Below are positions 36,067 through 47,111 of a DNA stretch of 64,000 nucleotides, piece after piece. A model generated the notes under the pieces. That model was not told where the DNA came from, searched no databases, and saw only the letters and a program-made list of their open reading frames with translations. The stretch lies in NCBI GenBank assembly GCA_025618425.1, contig CM046842.1:26589878-26653877 (forward strand). Reading direction: 5' to 3'. This DNA is from Heliocidaris tuberculata (lineage: Eukaryota > Echinodermata > Echinoidea > Camarodonta > Echinometridae). Each line of letters starts with the position of its first letter. The stretch's first letter is position 1. A program made the position numbers and the translations under genes.

Positions 36067-37017
36067 ATGGCTGCACGAAAGAGGCGGCAAGACCCTGTAG
36101 GCAAGGTGATGCGTCATCGGCGGTTGCAGCATTAACACATCAAGGGAAGGTTTTTCTGTGTTTTCCATGCCAGATACACCTGTCAGTGTGAAACAAGCTT
36201 GGGTACGCTTCATTAGAAACACTAGAAGCAACTTTAACCCAAATGATTATAGCAAAGTTTATGTCTGTAGTGGACATTTCACCTTAGAACAGTTCAATGA
36301 GAGCCAGCTCATGATGTGTCAAAACAAGTTCAGAAGTCAACCACCATCACTCAAAAAGCATGGGGTACCTACAATTAAGTTTCCAACAAGTCCTCCAGAC
36401 TACTTCTCTGCACCTCAGTCATCTGAATCATGGGTCAAGCAGTGAAGGCAGATGGTACTCCTAGATACAAGATAAACTTTCCCAAATCTAAGCCAGATGG
36501 AGCTCCAACAATGTCCACAGTATTGACAGCACCCACTTACAGTAAGTGTTTAGTATATAAACCACTTTTTTTCTAGAAATTATATTTCCCTCAAGTGAAG
36601 CGTTTAGTTTATTTAGGTTTACATTAAAAAAAAAAAACAAACACACACACAACACTTGATGATTTTACAGTATTGGTTGTATGCAGCTGGCATACATAAC
36701 AAAATAATGATGGCCTCAGCAGTAAGCATTCATGGTGGTCTGGCAGAGAAAGTATGCTTCCCTTACTTCCCTGACTTGTGTAAGATCATATACATGTATA
36801 ATATATGCACTTATTTCTTTGGATTTCATTCACAGGCTATGTGAGTGAACTGATGGCACAAACCATTAAGGACGTTGAAATGGGGGATAGGAACCAAAGA
36901 CAGCAAGTTGCAGAACTGAAAGCTCCACAGCCCCTGTGTGCTGATTATGAGCACCCAGTCAAGGAAGATATGGTAGCAGCTTACAAAACACATAGCAGAT
37001 TTGTGAAAGATCATTAA
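36067..37017 (+). pseudogene. THAP-domain gene, two exons, with frameshifts
   Basis: Exon 1 (about 36067-36541) encodes a THAP zinc finger: CVIGGCSINTSREGFSVF, Trp in AWVRFI, VYVCSGHFTLEQF, then GVPTIKFP resembling the AVPTIF box. The first Cys (36110) is out of frame with the likely start at 36067, and a second shift occurs near 36430, after which the frame reads TMSTVLTAPTY to a GTAAGT donor (36542). Exon 2 (36836-37017, acceptor ATTTCATTCACAG) reads YVSELMAQTIKDVEM...LKAPQPLCADYEHP and ends HSRFVKDH. Its phase matches the exon 1 donor (A|GC). THAP proteins bind DNA. It is convergent with the P2RX7-type gene. The shifts may be mutations or assembly indels. Confidence 0.6.
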
Positions 37018-37264
37018 AAATGAGCCACTTAGTTTGTGCATAGGGCTGTTACTTCAGTAAATGTACCAATTACGTGATATTTGGAGAAGAATTTCAAAAA
37101 CATTTTGAAATTGAAATTGTGAATGGAAGTATCATACACCAGTGTTTGTGAAAGAAAAAATAGGTGAGAAGATAAAACAATTTGATATGTTATTATGAAA
37201 TCCACTTTTCTGGTGTAATGTTGCATTCCTTAAAAGCAATTAATGGCTATGGAGGCATATTGTC

Positions 37265-37463
37265 CAATCCACGACACATGCTCTGGTGACAATTGCTCCC
37301 TATCAATTTTGTACATTTAATGAATACTGAACTTTAACCCTGCACCAAACGCTATGCATAACCCTAACCCTTATCCTAAGCCTGACGTAAAACTGTTTTG
37401 CACCGTGTATCTTTGACGAAATAAAGCCTGAGTAATTGTCGCCAGAGCATATGTCGGGTCACC
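37265..37463. mobile_element. 199-bp MITE with telomere-like core, copy 1
   Basis: The inverted ends share CGACAYATGCTCTGGYGACA; the right end is at 37429-37463. The centre has AACCCTGCACC...AACCCTAACCCTTATCC. It is flanked by ATATTGTC (37257-37264) and ATTTTGTC (37464-37471), an 8-bp target duplication with one mismatch. It is homologous at its ends to the MITE at 54470-54683. It also contains AATAAA (37420-37425), a possible poly(A) signal for the THAP gene upstream. Confidence 0.7.
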
Positions 37464-37589
37464 ATTTTGTCAAAGCAGGGATGCAGACTTTATTCCACAC
37501 ATTACTATGCAATAATATATTACTGGCAGTATGCAATGTTTGGTTCCCAGTTGTTTACTCTTTAGAGTTTATTTGTGTTTGTAAATTTT

Positions 37590-37925
37590 GGAGGGCCAGG
37601 AAGAAAAAGCACACGAGAGAGGGAAGAAGGGAAGAGCAAGAGAAAGAGGGAAGATAGAAGCAAGAGATAGAAAGTAAAGGAGGGGAAAGAGAAAGAAAAA
37701 GGCGGAGAAAGAAAGAGGGAGAAGATAGGAGTGAAAATTGAGCAAGAGAGTGAAAGAGAAAAGGGGATAGGAGGAGAAAGAAGAAAGGAAGAAAAATGAG
37801 AGAGGATAGGAGGAGGACAAGGAATAGAAGGGGTAACAAGGAGAGAAAAGGGGATGAGAAAGGCAGGAGGAAAGGAGCAAGAGAGAGAGAAAGATATGGA
37901 AAGGCAGTCTGAGAGGTGAGAGATT
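37590..37925. repeat. Purine-rich low-complexity tract
   Basis: A GAGAAAGAGGGAAG-type tract. Its minus-strand open frames are artefacts. Confidence 0.85.
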
Positions 37926-38083
37926 ATAATTCATGGTGCTTCTGGCATGGGCATGCTCAGTGTTATAGGTAGTGAACTGGGTTTGGGTTGATAATGTAAA
38001 CCTTGTTTTGCTCTTGCATTATGTTCTGTATATTTTACTAGACTTTTCAGGTTGTGATCTTTCCATATTTCTTATTTCTCCTC

Positions 38084-38905
38084 GTGCTCCACCATTTTCT
38101 TCCCTTATGCCATCCCTTTTTCCTCATTCTCTCCCTCTTTCCCCATCCTTCTCTCCCTCTCTCTTTCCTCATCCTCACCCTCTTTTCTCATCCTCGTCTC
38201 CCTCTTTCTTTTCTAATCCTATTCCTCTCTTTCCTCATCCTCACCCTCTTTCTCATCCTTGTCTCCCCCTTTCTTTCCTCATCCTATTCCTCTCTTTCCT
38301 CATCCTTCTCTCCCTCTCTCTTTCCTCCTCATTCTCTCCCTATTTCCTCATCGTTCTCTCCCTCTCTCTTTCCTCATCGTTCTCTCCCCTCTATCTTTCC
38401 TCATCCTATTCCTCTCTTTCCTCATCCTTCTCTCCCTCTCTCTTTCCTCCTCATTCTCTCTCTTTCCTCATCGTTCTCTCCCTCTCTCTTTCCTCATCGT
38501 TCTCTCCCTCTCTCTTTCCTCATCCTTCTCTCCCTCTCTATGTCCTCATCCTTCTCTCCCTCTCTCTTTCCTCCTCATTCTCTCCCTATTTCCTCATCGT
38601 TCTCTCCCTCTCTCTTTCCTCATCGTTCTCTCCCTCTCTCTTTCCTCATCCTTCTCTCCCTCTCTCTTTCCTCATCCTTCTCTCCCTCTCTATGTCCTCA
38701 TCCTTCTCTCCCTCTCTCTTTCCTCCTCATTCTCTCCCTATTTCCTCATCGTTCTCTCCCTCTCTCCTTTCCTCCCCATTCTCTCCCTCTCTATGTCCTC
38801 ATCCTTCTCTCCCTCTCTCTTTCCTCATCCTTCTCTCCCTCTCTCTTTCCTCATCTTTATCTCCTCTTCTTTTCCAGCCTTCTCCCTCTTTCTGCGCCAT
38901 CCCTT
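38084..38905. repeat. Pyrimidine-rich minisatellite, unit about 26 bp
   Basis: Units follow TCTCTCCCTCTCTCTTTCC with TCATCCT or TCATCGT spacers. Three long overlapping plus-strand frames here encode only Ser/Leu/Phe/Pro repeats and are not genes. Together with the purine tract at 37590-37925 it forms an inverted purine/pyrimidine pair. Confidence 0.85.
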
Positions 38906-38909
38906 GATG

Positions 38910-39400
38910 TACATGTATTGGCATTCTGCTGATATTAAAATAACACTCAATTTACAAACAGTTTGCAAGGAATGTTTTACAAAGTATAATATGATTTCAC
39001 ATCAAACATATTTCTGCGAAACTTGAGAAAATCTTGCAGATCAAACTACTTCATTTTTTGAGCAATGCTCATGAAGTATGGCACACACATGGCCTGGGTA
39101 TTAATTAATTCAGTGGTATTTTTCCTTAATGCATTTCAGGTTTAGGGTGTCAAAATATGTGCAAGAATTATGATACTTACACATTCAGGCAACATAATTT
39201 ATATAAATGTATTATTGCACTTTTCCCACAGTGGCACTAAATAAGCAAGTAAGCAGTAAAGGTAATGGCTTGGCAATTGCAATATTCAGCCCCTAAACTG
39301 TTTTGGCATGAACCTCATTCAGAAAAAGATAAGCTACAAAAAATGTTCATAAAGTCACCAAACCTATCTCTAAGTATGTGAAACCAGTTCATCAAAAGAA
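38910..39400. other. AT-rich spacer, nothing recognised
   Basis: No open frame or element end that I can support. Confidence 0.5.
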
Positions 39401-39407
39401 AAAAAAA

Positions 39408-42119
39408 TTAAGTCACATCGAGTCTTCGAAGTTTTGTCCCCTTGTAGGTACTGGTCCCATCTGGATACGTGGATTTGATGGAAAACTGTACACATGCTGG
39501 GAGCTGCACACGTATGTGCCGCCCAAGCCATCCCCAACACCAACGAACAAATTGTCGGTAGCAGTGTATCTATACCTCCTGCAGGTAAAAGGAAAAAAAA
39601 AAAAAAAAAAAAAAAAGGTGTGGTTTTTAATTTGTAACAGATTGAAAGATAACCTTTTGAAACAACACTATTCAAGTTCCACCCCATGGCCCGCACATAT
39701 CAAATCAGTGTCACATCAGCATGCATGTTTCTTGCCAAGTTTAAGTTGCACTGTAAAACATGATGGAAAAGGGAAGGAGAAATGGACAACTCCCAAAACA
39801 TAATAGACCTTTACTAGTACAGTGGTGGGCTTTAATTGGGTTGTTTTGGATAAGAATAAGAAAAAAAAAAACAAACAAACAAATAAATGGAATTAGAAGA
39901 CATTTTACCATACATGTTCTCATATTCCTCAACACTGTATAAATCTCCAGGTCTAAGACTTACTCATCAAAAGAAACATGCATGTGCTTTAATTCAGGAA
40001 GATCTTTTTAATTCAGGATAATTTAATTCAGGACGAGGATAAGGTCTTTTTAAGAAGAAAAAAAAACTCTATAGTCGTCACTCACTCATTATTTCTCGCT
40101 CCAAAGGACTTGGCCTGCTGTCTCCAGCGTTCTGTAAACTGCTGCCAGGAAATATACAGAGTCACTTCATTTAAAATGGCAGCATCATAAGCATCTGCCG
40201 TCGTGATGCATGCAACTCGTTGTCGGTCTGCTTCACTGGCTACCACGTCTATCTCTCGACAGCAAATGCAGTCGCCTGGCTCAAACGATGGCATCACCTG
40301 GCAATGACCACAAAGGCACCTAAAATAATAGAAAAAATAATTACAGAAAGGAAAAATGTAAAATCGGTTTCAAGTTTTCAAGTTCTAAGCACATCTAGTT
40401 AGTTTAACACTGTGTGTGGTTAGGGTTAGCTTGGCATAACAAAGTAACGGCAGACCTAGTACAAGGGCTCAAGGCGCCAGCGCCAGCGGACGTATTCTCC
40501 GAATCGGTCGTATTCACCCCGCCGTTCCGAGGACTCGATCAGGTTCATGATGGTGGTGAAATAAAAAGTTCTAGGACAACAAATATACAATAGGAAATAA
40601 AATTACGCTTCCCAGAAGGAAAAAAACAGTTGCAACCGGACCAGTTGAACCCGTTAAATTCCAACTGGTAACTCTGGAAATTGAAACATCGGTATAACTG
40701 GTCTAACTGGTCTAGTCAAAAGTGAACTGGTCAAAAACCAGTTGGAGATTTCAACTTGTATTTTTAAGTGGTCTTGTAACTGGTATTTCCAACTGGTCTT
40801 ACTGGTGCTTTCCCAACTGGTGTTTCCAACTGGTCTTACTGGTGCTTTTCCAGCTGGTATTTCCAACTGGTCTTACTGGTGCTTTTCCAACTGGTGTTTC
40901 CAACTGGTGCTTTTCAAACTGGTGTTTCCACCAACTGGTCTTACTGGTCTTACTGGTGTTTCCAACTGGTCTTACTGGTATTTTCCAGGGTCAACTAAAA
41001 ACTTCCATTTGGTTTCTTATATAGCAAGATTAGTGTAATACACTTGTGATGATGGTTAGTGAATTACTCTTTCTGTTGTTATTTGAAATATGTAATGCAA
41101 AATCATACATTTTTATTGTGAAATATTTTACACACATATCTAGAATAAATATTCAAACAAAGAAATAAGATTGCATTTGTATTTCACTTTAAATGTTGAT
41201 TTCTCTAGAAAAAATGGCAAATATGCAAATGAGGTAAAACCAGTTGATCAACTGGCCTAACTGGTCAAAAACCAGTTGGAAATTCTAATTGAAACAAAAA
41301 CTGGAATTAAACCAGTTGACCATATCTGGAAACTCATCTTGCTTTATCGATTGACAATAATGATAACAACAACAACAACAACAACAATAATAATAATTAT
41401 CATAATAGTAATGATAATGATGATGATGATGATAATAATAATAATGATCATAATGATAATAATGATAATAATAACAGTAATGATGATGATGACAAACGTA
41501 GTAATAATGTCTTTGTTATATCAGAAGTATCCCAGAATAAAATTGCCAGCCGGAGTTTACTCAATCATCAACTGGTTTAACTGGAAATATGGCCATTAAT
41601 TGTTTAATGGACAGTTACACCAGTTGGATCAAAAATAGTTCAACTGGTTTTACTACTTTTTTCAACTGGAATCCAATTGATATAACTGGTTTCCAGTTGA
41701 TTTTAACTGGTCCAGTTAAAAATCAACTGGACCAGTTAAAATCAACTGGAAACCAGTTAAATTTTCTTACTGGTCTAACTGGTTTTTCCTTCTGGGTTAC
41801 CATTCAGTATTTTGTAGACGATTAGCATCAGGTTGTGCCGGCAAGTCATCTAAATTTTCCCCGACACCCCCGTCTTCTAAATCTTCAACCAGTGGCTCAT
41901 ACATCCCAAATTGGACGCCAGTTGCTTGAGGCTGATCTTGCGTCTCATCCCCATCTTCCTTCCCATTTTCATCGCTTTCTCCTGCATACACCTCCTGATC
42001 TGAATCAATTGCACTGCCTGAAGAATACTCCAACTCCCGACTCCAACTCCAATGCCCCAAATTTGTTCATATGACTCCAACTCCAACTCCAAATCACTTT
42101 CTTCTCCGTTTTCGCTCAT
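39408..42119 (-). CDS. P2RX7-type zinc-binding-domain protein, three exons
   Basis: Exon 1 (42119-41801) starts MSENGEESDLELELESYEQ, is acidic and ends RLQNTEW. Exon 2 (40319-40086) reads CLCGHCQVMPSFEPGDCICC, then VACITTADAYDAAILNEVTL. Exon 3 (39578-39408) holds RYRYTA and YRQFVRWCWGWLGRHIRV, then LPACV. Together these match the Cys/His domain known from the P2X7 receptor C-terminus, which also occurs alone in many invertebrate proteins. Junctions agree in phase: TG|GTAACC joins AG|G to make Trp, and GA|GTGAGT joins CAG|G to make Glu. One-base shifts are needed in exon 1 (near 42050) and in exon 3 between RYRYTA and YRQF, so it is either a recent pseudogene or has assembly indels. No channel or transmembrane part is present. 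Function is unknown; it is probably not a receptor. Confidence 0.65.
40611..41796. mobile_element. Fold-back element built of AACTGG repeats, in intron 1
   Basis: The ends CCCAGAAGGAAAAA (40611) and its inverted copy ending CCTTCTGGG (41796) bracket a left array (40620-41000) of TTTCCAACTGGTCTTACTGG units, an AT-rich middle with an AAC/AAT/GAT microsatellite, and a right array (41230-41790) with ACCAGTT and AACTGG in both orientations. The right end sits 4 bp inside the splice donor of exon 1 of the P2RX7-type gene and fills about 80% of that intron. It has no coding capacity; several plus-strand frames here are repeat translations. Confidence 0.7.
41365..41510. repeat. AAC/AAT/GAT trinucleotide microsatellite
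   Basis: Successive runs of AAC, AAT and GAT lie in the middle of the AACTGG fold-back element. Confidence 0.9.
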
Positions 42120-42189
42120 TTTTTTCGACTTGACTGACAGATTTTTTACAACAAAAACAAATTAGAACATGCGATTCCGCTATCTACTA

Positions 42190-42239
42190 CACGTGTACAC
42201 ACACCCGGAAGTAGTGAAAGCCTACAACCCGTGACGTCA
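42190..42239 (-). promoter_or_regulatory. Promoter-like cluster upstream of P2RX7-type gene
   Basis: Within 120 bp upstream of the ATG lie an E-box CACGTG (42190-42195), an ETS-type site read ACTTCCGGGT on the minus strand (42202-42211), and a full CRE TGACGTCA (42232-42239). This spacing is typical of TATA-less metazoan promoters. It is a motif inference only. Confidence 0.5.
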
Positions 42240-42429
42240 TCTTAGAAGCGGTAGATTCGGACGATTGCGATTTGTTTTTAAAAGTGTTTTTTTTCTCAAA
42301 TAAATCTACTAAGGCCCCCCAAAATTCTGAAAAAAAATATTTTTGAGTTTCTGAAGCTACAAGCTTTCTTTTGAATTAACATTGTCATTCAATCAGGTTC
42401 TACTTTAAGGGAATCATTTAATAAGTCTT

Positions 42430-43330
42430 TTTTTAAAAACCAATCACGGTAACTGAAATTCTTGAAATAACTAAATCACTCAAGAAAAGTAATTCATGTG
42501 GATTTGATAGTGTTATTATTAATATCGTTCAGAAGATTATATATTCCGTTGAAAAACCTGTGTTATATATTCAATCTGTCCATAAGATCGGATAATATTC
42601 CAACAAACTAAAAAGTGCTAAAATTGTAATAACTTTTAATAAAGGTGACCCTCACTTTTGCAAAAAATTATACACCAATTTCTATACTTCCAAGTTTCTC
42701 AAAAATATTAGAAAAATGTGTATATAATCGTTTTTATTTGTCTAATGTCTAATAGCATATTATTTGAGAGTCAACATTGATTTAGAGGTAATAATTCTTA
42801 TAGATTTACAGGATAAAGTTGTATCCGCAATATATATAATAATAATTTTGGGATTGGGATATTCACTGATCTTTCAAAGGCATTTGATATAGTTAATCAC
42901 AATATTTTATTATATAAATTAAAAATACTTTTTTTACTCATAGTTTAGTTATACATGGAGTTCCGCAATTTTTAGGCCCCTTATTATTTCTTAGTGATGT
43001 TAACGATATTGTAATACCGTAAAGTAAATTTGATTTCATTACGTATGCAGACGATACTACTTCGTTCTATACTCGACCAGACTGGAAAGATGTAAAAGAA
43101 AATATCAACTCCGAATTATTTAACGAATCTCAATGCTTTAAAGCCAATAAATTGGTCATTAATCTAACTAAAATATGTTTTATTTCCTTTTATAACAAGC
43201 CTTTTAATGTTAGTAAAATTTGTAATGATGTAACTACAAGTATTAATTCTACACCGATATCCAAATCTATTTTTTTTTTCTCAGAGTCCAAATAGACGAA
43301 ATTTTGCTTTGGGATGCACATGTTAACTAT
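42430..43330 (+). pseudogene. Decayed LINE reverse transcriptase
   Basis: Broken plus-strand frames read LKKSNSCGFDSV, KSAKIVITFNKGDPH, GVPQFLGPLLFLSDVNDIV and FDFITYADDTTSFY. These align in order with the finger, palm (QGSxLGPLLF) and catalytic YADD regions of CR1/jockey-like LINE RTs. Many stops and shifts show it is old and inactive. Confidence 0.7.
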
Positions 43331-43440
43331 TTAAGTACCAAAAAACCCTTTTAGAACGGTCGGTTCGTTTCAGTTTCCCAACAGTCTAGAACTCATTACC
43401 TAATATAAATATTCATTTACTAATGACAATTATCATAATT

Positions 43441-43612
43441 TAATTCATCACATTAAGAGTTATATTTATGTTCCCATCCAATCTATATTCGTTGACATAG
43501 TTTGTATTATTATCATTCATCACCATTATAATCATTTATTTATAAAATCATCATTTAATTCATCACATTAAGAGTTATATATTCCAATCCAATCTATATT
43601 CATAGACATAAT
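43441..43612. repeat. Short direct duplication
   Basis: About 56 bp containing TTCATCACATTAAGAGTTAT is repeated at 43441-43497 and about 43557-43612. It lies after the decayed LINE and may be a 3' UTR repeat. Confidence 0.6.
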
Positions 43613-43755
43613 TGCATAATCAACACATATATGGCATGTATCCCTTGAAGTATTATGAAATCAAATGCAATTCTACAATCACGTGGTACAGAGTCTCTAT
43701 AATTATTCATTCAAAAGACGAATTAAGTAGGGAATGAATGAGTTACCGTAGCGGT

Positions 43756-46700
43756 TTATGCTACATTCACACATAGGCGAGTTGGAAGTACGAGTTGCTG
43801 CGAGTTTCCGCGAGCTACAAATCGGGGGGAAAATGGCACATTTTCGAGTTTGCAACGAGTCTAAGTAGAATTAAACAGAGCACAGTACGAGTAACAACGA
43901 GCAAACCACGAGTAGTGCCGATTAATACTCAAGTCATCCCGATCGTGACTCGAGTTTAACGGAGTGCATTAAGAATGAGATCGAGTTAATACAAGTTGTC
44001 ACGGTCTTCATACGAGTAATTCCGACCATGATACGACTCAAAAAGAGCGGGAGTTCTTGAGCCATTTTCTTTAGTTGAAGGTGCTAGTACTTCTACTATT
44101 TTTTCGTCTTCTTCGTCATCATCATACACATCTATGTCGATGTCTCCGATGTTGTCATCAGAGTGATCTTCGGGAGTTTTGGTCTGCAAAATATATGAAT
44201 TATCACCGTTTTTGTTCTACAATGTAATGTAACCGTTAATGATTTCAGTTAAGTTTCTGAGCGTAAATTGAATGTGCTCATAAATTGAATGTGCTTGATA
44301 CAGTATACCCAAAACTAATGGCTTTACAAAAAAGTAATCTGTGGGTAACTTGGAAGTTATATTTATCGGATTTATGCATTAATAGAAATTACACTTTTGT
44401 CTTTTCATGAACAATCAGCATTGCTATCGTAAAAAGCAATGGTATTGTATTTTTATTTAATTCCACCAGTGACTTTAAGAGGATTACCAAAATACGATGA
44501 TCTACACACGGATCGGCAGAATCATTATATTTTTTAAATAGTCAGTAAATACCTCTAAAATGGGACGAAATGATACAATGTAGAAAAATATAAAGATTAG
44601 TGTCTTGATAACCATCCCAACTTTTCTTCCTTTGATCCGCACGATGTGCCCTTCAAGAAAGTTGAAAGTTTTCAAGATCCACTTGTCTCTGTCAGACATA
44701 TTGGCCCCTTTCCCTGACTTCGGATGAGTGAGCCTGCTGTACTGCGTCCTCATACTTTTGAGGAAATTTTCAGCTGTTCCACTAAACAGAGACAAGAATT
44801 AATGAGACTCTATGAAATGATTCGCTTGATATTCACAATAGTTGCATATAATACCACCATGACAACTTATTATGATTAACACCATCAAAATCATACTTGT
44901 AAAATATAATTCTCATCATCGCGGGAGGCCTGTGCTTTTTATTACTCTTTTCATTCGTGTTTGGGGCATATCACGTTAAGGGTATCAAACGGCATATACA
45001 GATATACAAGAAAAGGTTTTCAAATTCAGTGGTGATTATGAAGGGAAGGTATTCACGGAAAGGGTAGGAAAGTTGATTCCCCATTAAAGTTCATCTTATT
45101 TTATTTATTGAAAATAATTTGTTATGTGTTCCAAATCAGGTTTTCTTTCTTTGTCTTTTCATTCTTTTGGCTAAAAAAGTATAAGACGAATATACTGCCC
45201 TTGAATATGGTGCCAAATACCATACAGTAAGTTTTAAAATTACGATCTATATAGGTCTGATTTGATCTTCGTATAGCATGGGGTGAATTTTTAGAAAGTG
45301 ATTTTGGCAGATGATGAACAGTGCTCCATTTGACGTATCCCCCCATTTTTCATCTTCATTTAAGGTAAACATGAGCATCATCATCATCATCTTCTTAATC
45401 ATCATCTCACCACATCACTTCATACTGTTATCATCGCCTATTTGTACGTGTATCCTTATATGAATTCGTTGTTCTTTGGTTTAAAAAAAGAAACTTGCTC
45501 AGAGAGGTAAAAAAATGTCAACTAACCTTTGCACTGAGGGTTAAACTCTCTGGCCTTCCTCCATAAGTCGATTTTCCTCCATAGGCCTCTATTTTTGAAA
45601 GGCTTTAATGTCCGATTATAGAGACGTTGGTTATCTGCAAACTACTCTGCTATTCCTTTTCCTACATGCGCATCGGAAAATGAGTAGGACAGAATTTTTT
45701 TCCGAGGCTTTGATCGTTCAGACTTGTTGCGCTGTGCTGGTGCCTCTTCATGCCCGTCTGAGAGCCTAGTTTCAGGCCTGGTTTCGGGCCTTGCTCGGGA
45801 CCCTAATTTTTCCAGCGACTCCATCACTTCCTCTGAACTCTTTAGATCATTCTACTTTTCCTTCTGGGGCTCTGGTCATTCAAAGTGATCAGTTTCTTAA
45901 CCCTTGGCTTCTTGCTCTTTTTCATGTGGCACTTGTTCAGTGCAGTTTTAAAACGTGCCCTTTTTTACCGCCAAATGGAAACCACGCGATCAGACTCCAG
46001 TTAATCAAACTCGGTATTACTCGGCCTACTCTTGCAAACCTCGTGATTAGCTCACCAGAGACTCGGTGCGCTCGTGCAGAAATCTCGAATGCTCGCATTA
46101 GTCTCGCGGGAACTCGTGGATGGAAATTTACTCCGGATACTACGAGTTAAATGAAGAGTTATCGCGAGTACCCCCAAAAGTCAACTCGCCACTACTCCCG
46201 CAAACTCGTACTTCCAACTCGCCCGTGTGACTGATTGCCGCCTCCTACCACTTCGAAGCAGTGTATAGTTGTCTCATAGCGGATGGGAGCTATCACCTAC
46301 GATAGCATGGGCCTTAGCAACTACCTTATCTACCCTCATGCAACGAGGTTGGCGCGAGTAGAGGACGGGTATGGCGAGTGAAAATGCGTTTTGCATGAGC
46401 CTCTTCCGAGTTTCTTGTGAGCCTATTCAGAGTGCATAAGTTCAGCCTGATCACGTGATGATGCCAACCTGTCTCGCATTAAAACAATGCGCGTCGTCAT
46501 CCCCTGATATATTTCTTATCTCAATCATACGGGACTCATACACAACTCGTACAAAGATCGTGATAACTCGCAGGAAGTTCGATACAAGTCGTACGTAGAT
46601 CATCGTATCTGGGAACGCACTCATTGAACTCTCTACACTCTCGTAAGTCGTTTAAAATATCGTTGTAAAGTCGATGTTGGCACTCATAGAAAAGAAGTAC

Positions 46701-46805
46701 AAATAAAAATTTCCCAAGTTTTCAGGACTTGCACACGAGTTTAAGCTCTTGTGACACTCGCTAAAACTTGCGACTACAACTTGGCTAAGTGGAAACGCTG
46801 CTTAA
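43756..46805. mobile_element. Harbinger-like DNA element with MADF gene
   Basis: The left end (GGCGAGTTGGAAGTACGAGT at 43777) is repeated inverted at 46196-46228. A weaker inverted match continues to about 46805 (AAGCAGCGTTTCCAC), which may be the true right terminus next to TTA. The subterminal DNA is full of CGAGTT/AACTCG motifs. It contains a decayed minus-strand MADF/Myb-like gene, the accessory protein of PIF/Harbinger elements. No transposase frame is visible. Confidence 0.55.
43986..45827 (-). pseudogene. MADF/Myb-like DNA-binding protein of Harbinger type, decayed
   Basis: Candidate exons in minus-strand order: 45827-45650 (MMESLEKLGSRARPETR... ending LSYSFSDAH); about 45330-45180, where a frame reads LKIHPMLYEDQ, resembling the NPMLYD core of MADF domains, but has a stop; 44781-about 44622 (AENFLKSMRTQYSRLTHPKS, then DKWILKTFNFLEGHI, the C-terminal half of MADF); and 44174-43986, acidic (DIDIDVYDDDEEDEK). 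MADF proteins bind DNA and in Harbinger elements assist the transposase. The in-frame stop in the second exon argues against function. Confidence 0.5.
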
Positions 46806-46809
46806 AGCA

Positions 46810-47110
46810 CGCAGAGCAGTATTATCTGTTTCTTATATAACACTAAAGTAATGTTTTTAAAGACTGCAATAATTCGAATTGTGTGATGTTAACAATAATA
46901 ATTTTGTAAGGGGGGGGGGGGGCTAATGTGAAGGCCAACCTCTCTTTCGTTCCCACTCTCATTTCAACTGCATAAATACATAGTGTTTATAAAATTTTGA
47001 AATTTGGTAGGGTTTTATTGAGAGAAATAAACGAAATTGAAGATATTCCATTAACATGCATTTGACATACGTCAAATATCAAATTAAATTCCAATAATTT
47101 TCATCCATAG
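46810..47110. other. Spacer with G run
   Basis: No gene. A run of about 12 G lies at 46910-46922. Confidence 0.5.
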
Positions 47111-47111
47111 G

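Noticed and set aside
37972..39026. Three overlapping plus-strand ORFs of 255-311 codons
   Set aside because: They translate the pyrimidine minisatellite in all three frames (Ser/Leu/Phe/Pro only). No gene.
39378..39803. Plus-strand 141-codon ORF with apparent splice sites
   Set aside because: The minus strand gives an unmistakable P2RX7-type motif with phase-matched splice sites, so the plus frame is a shadow.
40722..41038. Two plus-strand ORFs of about 100 codons rich in NWSYW/TGLTG
   Set aside because: Translation of the AACTGG array in the fold-back element.
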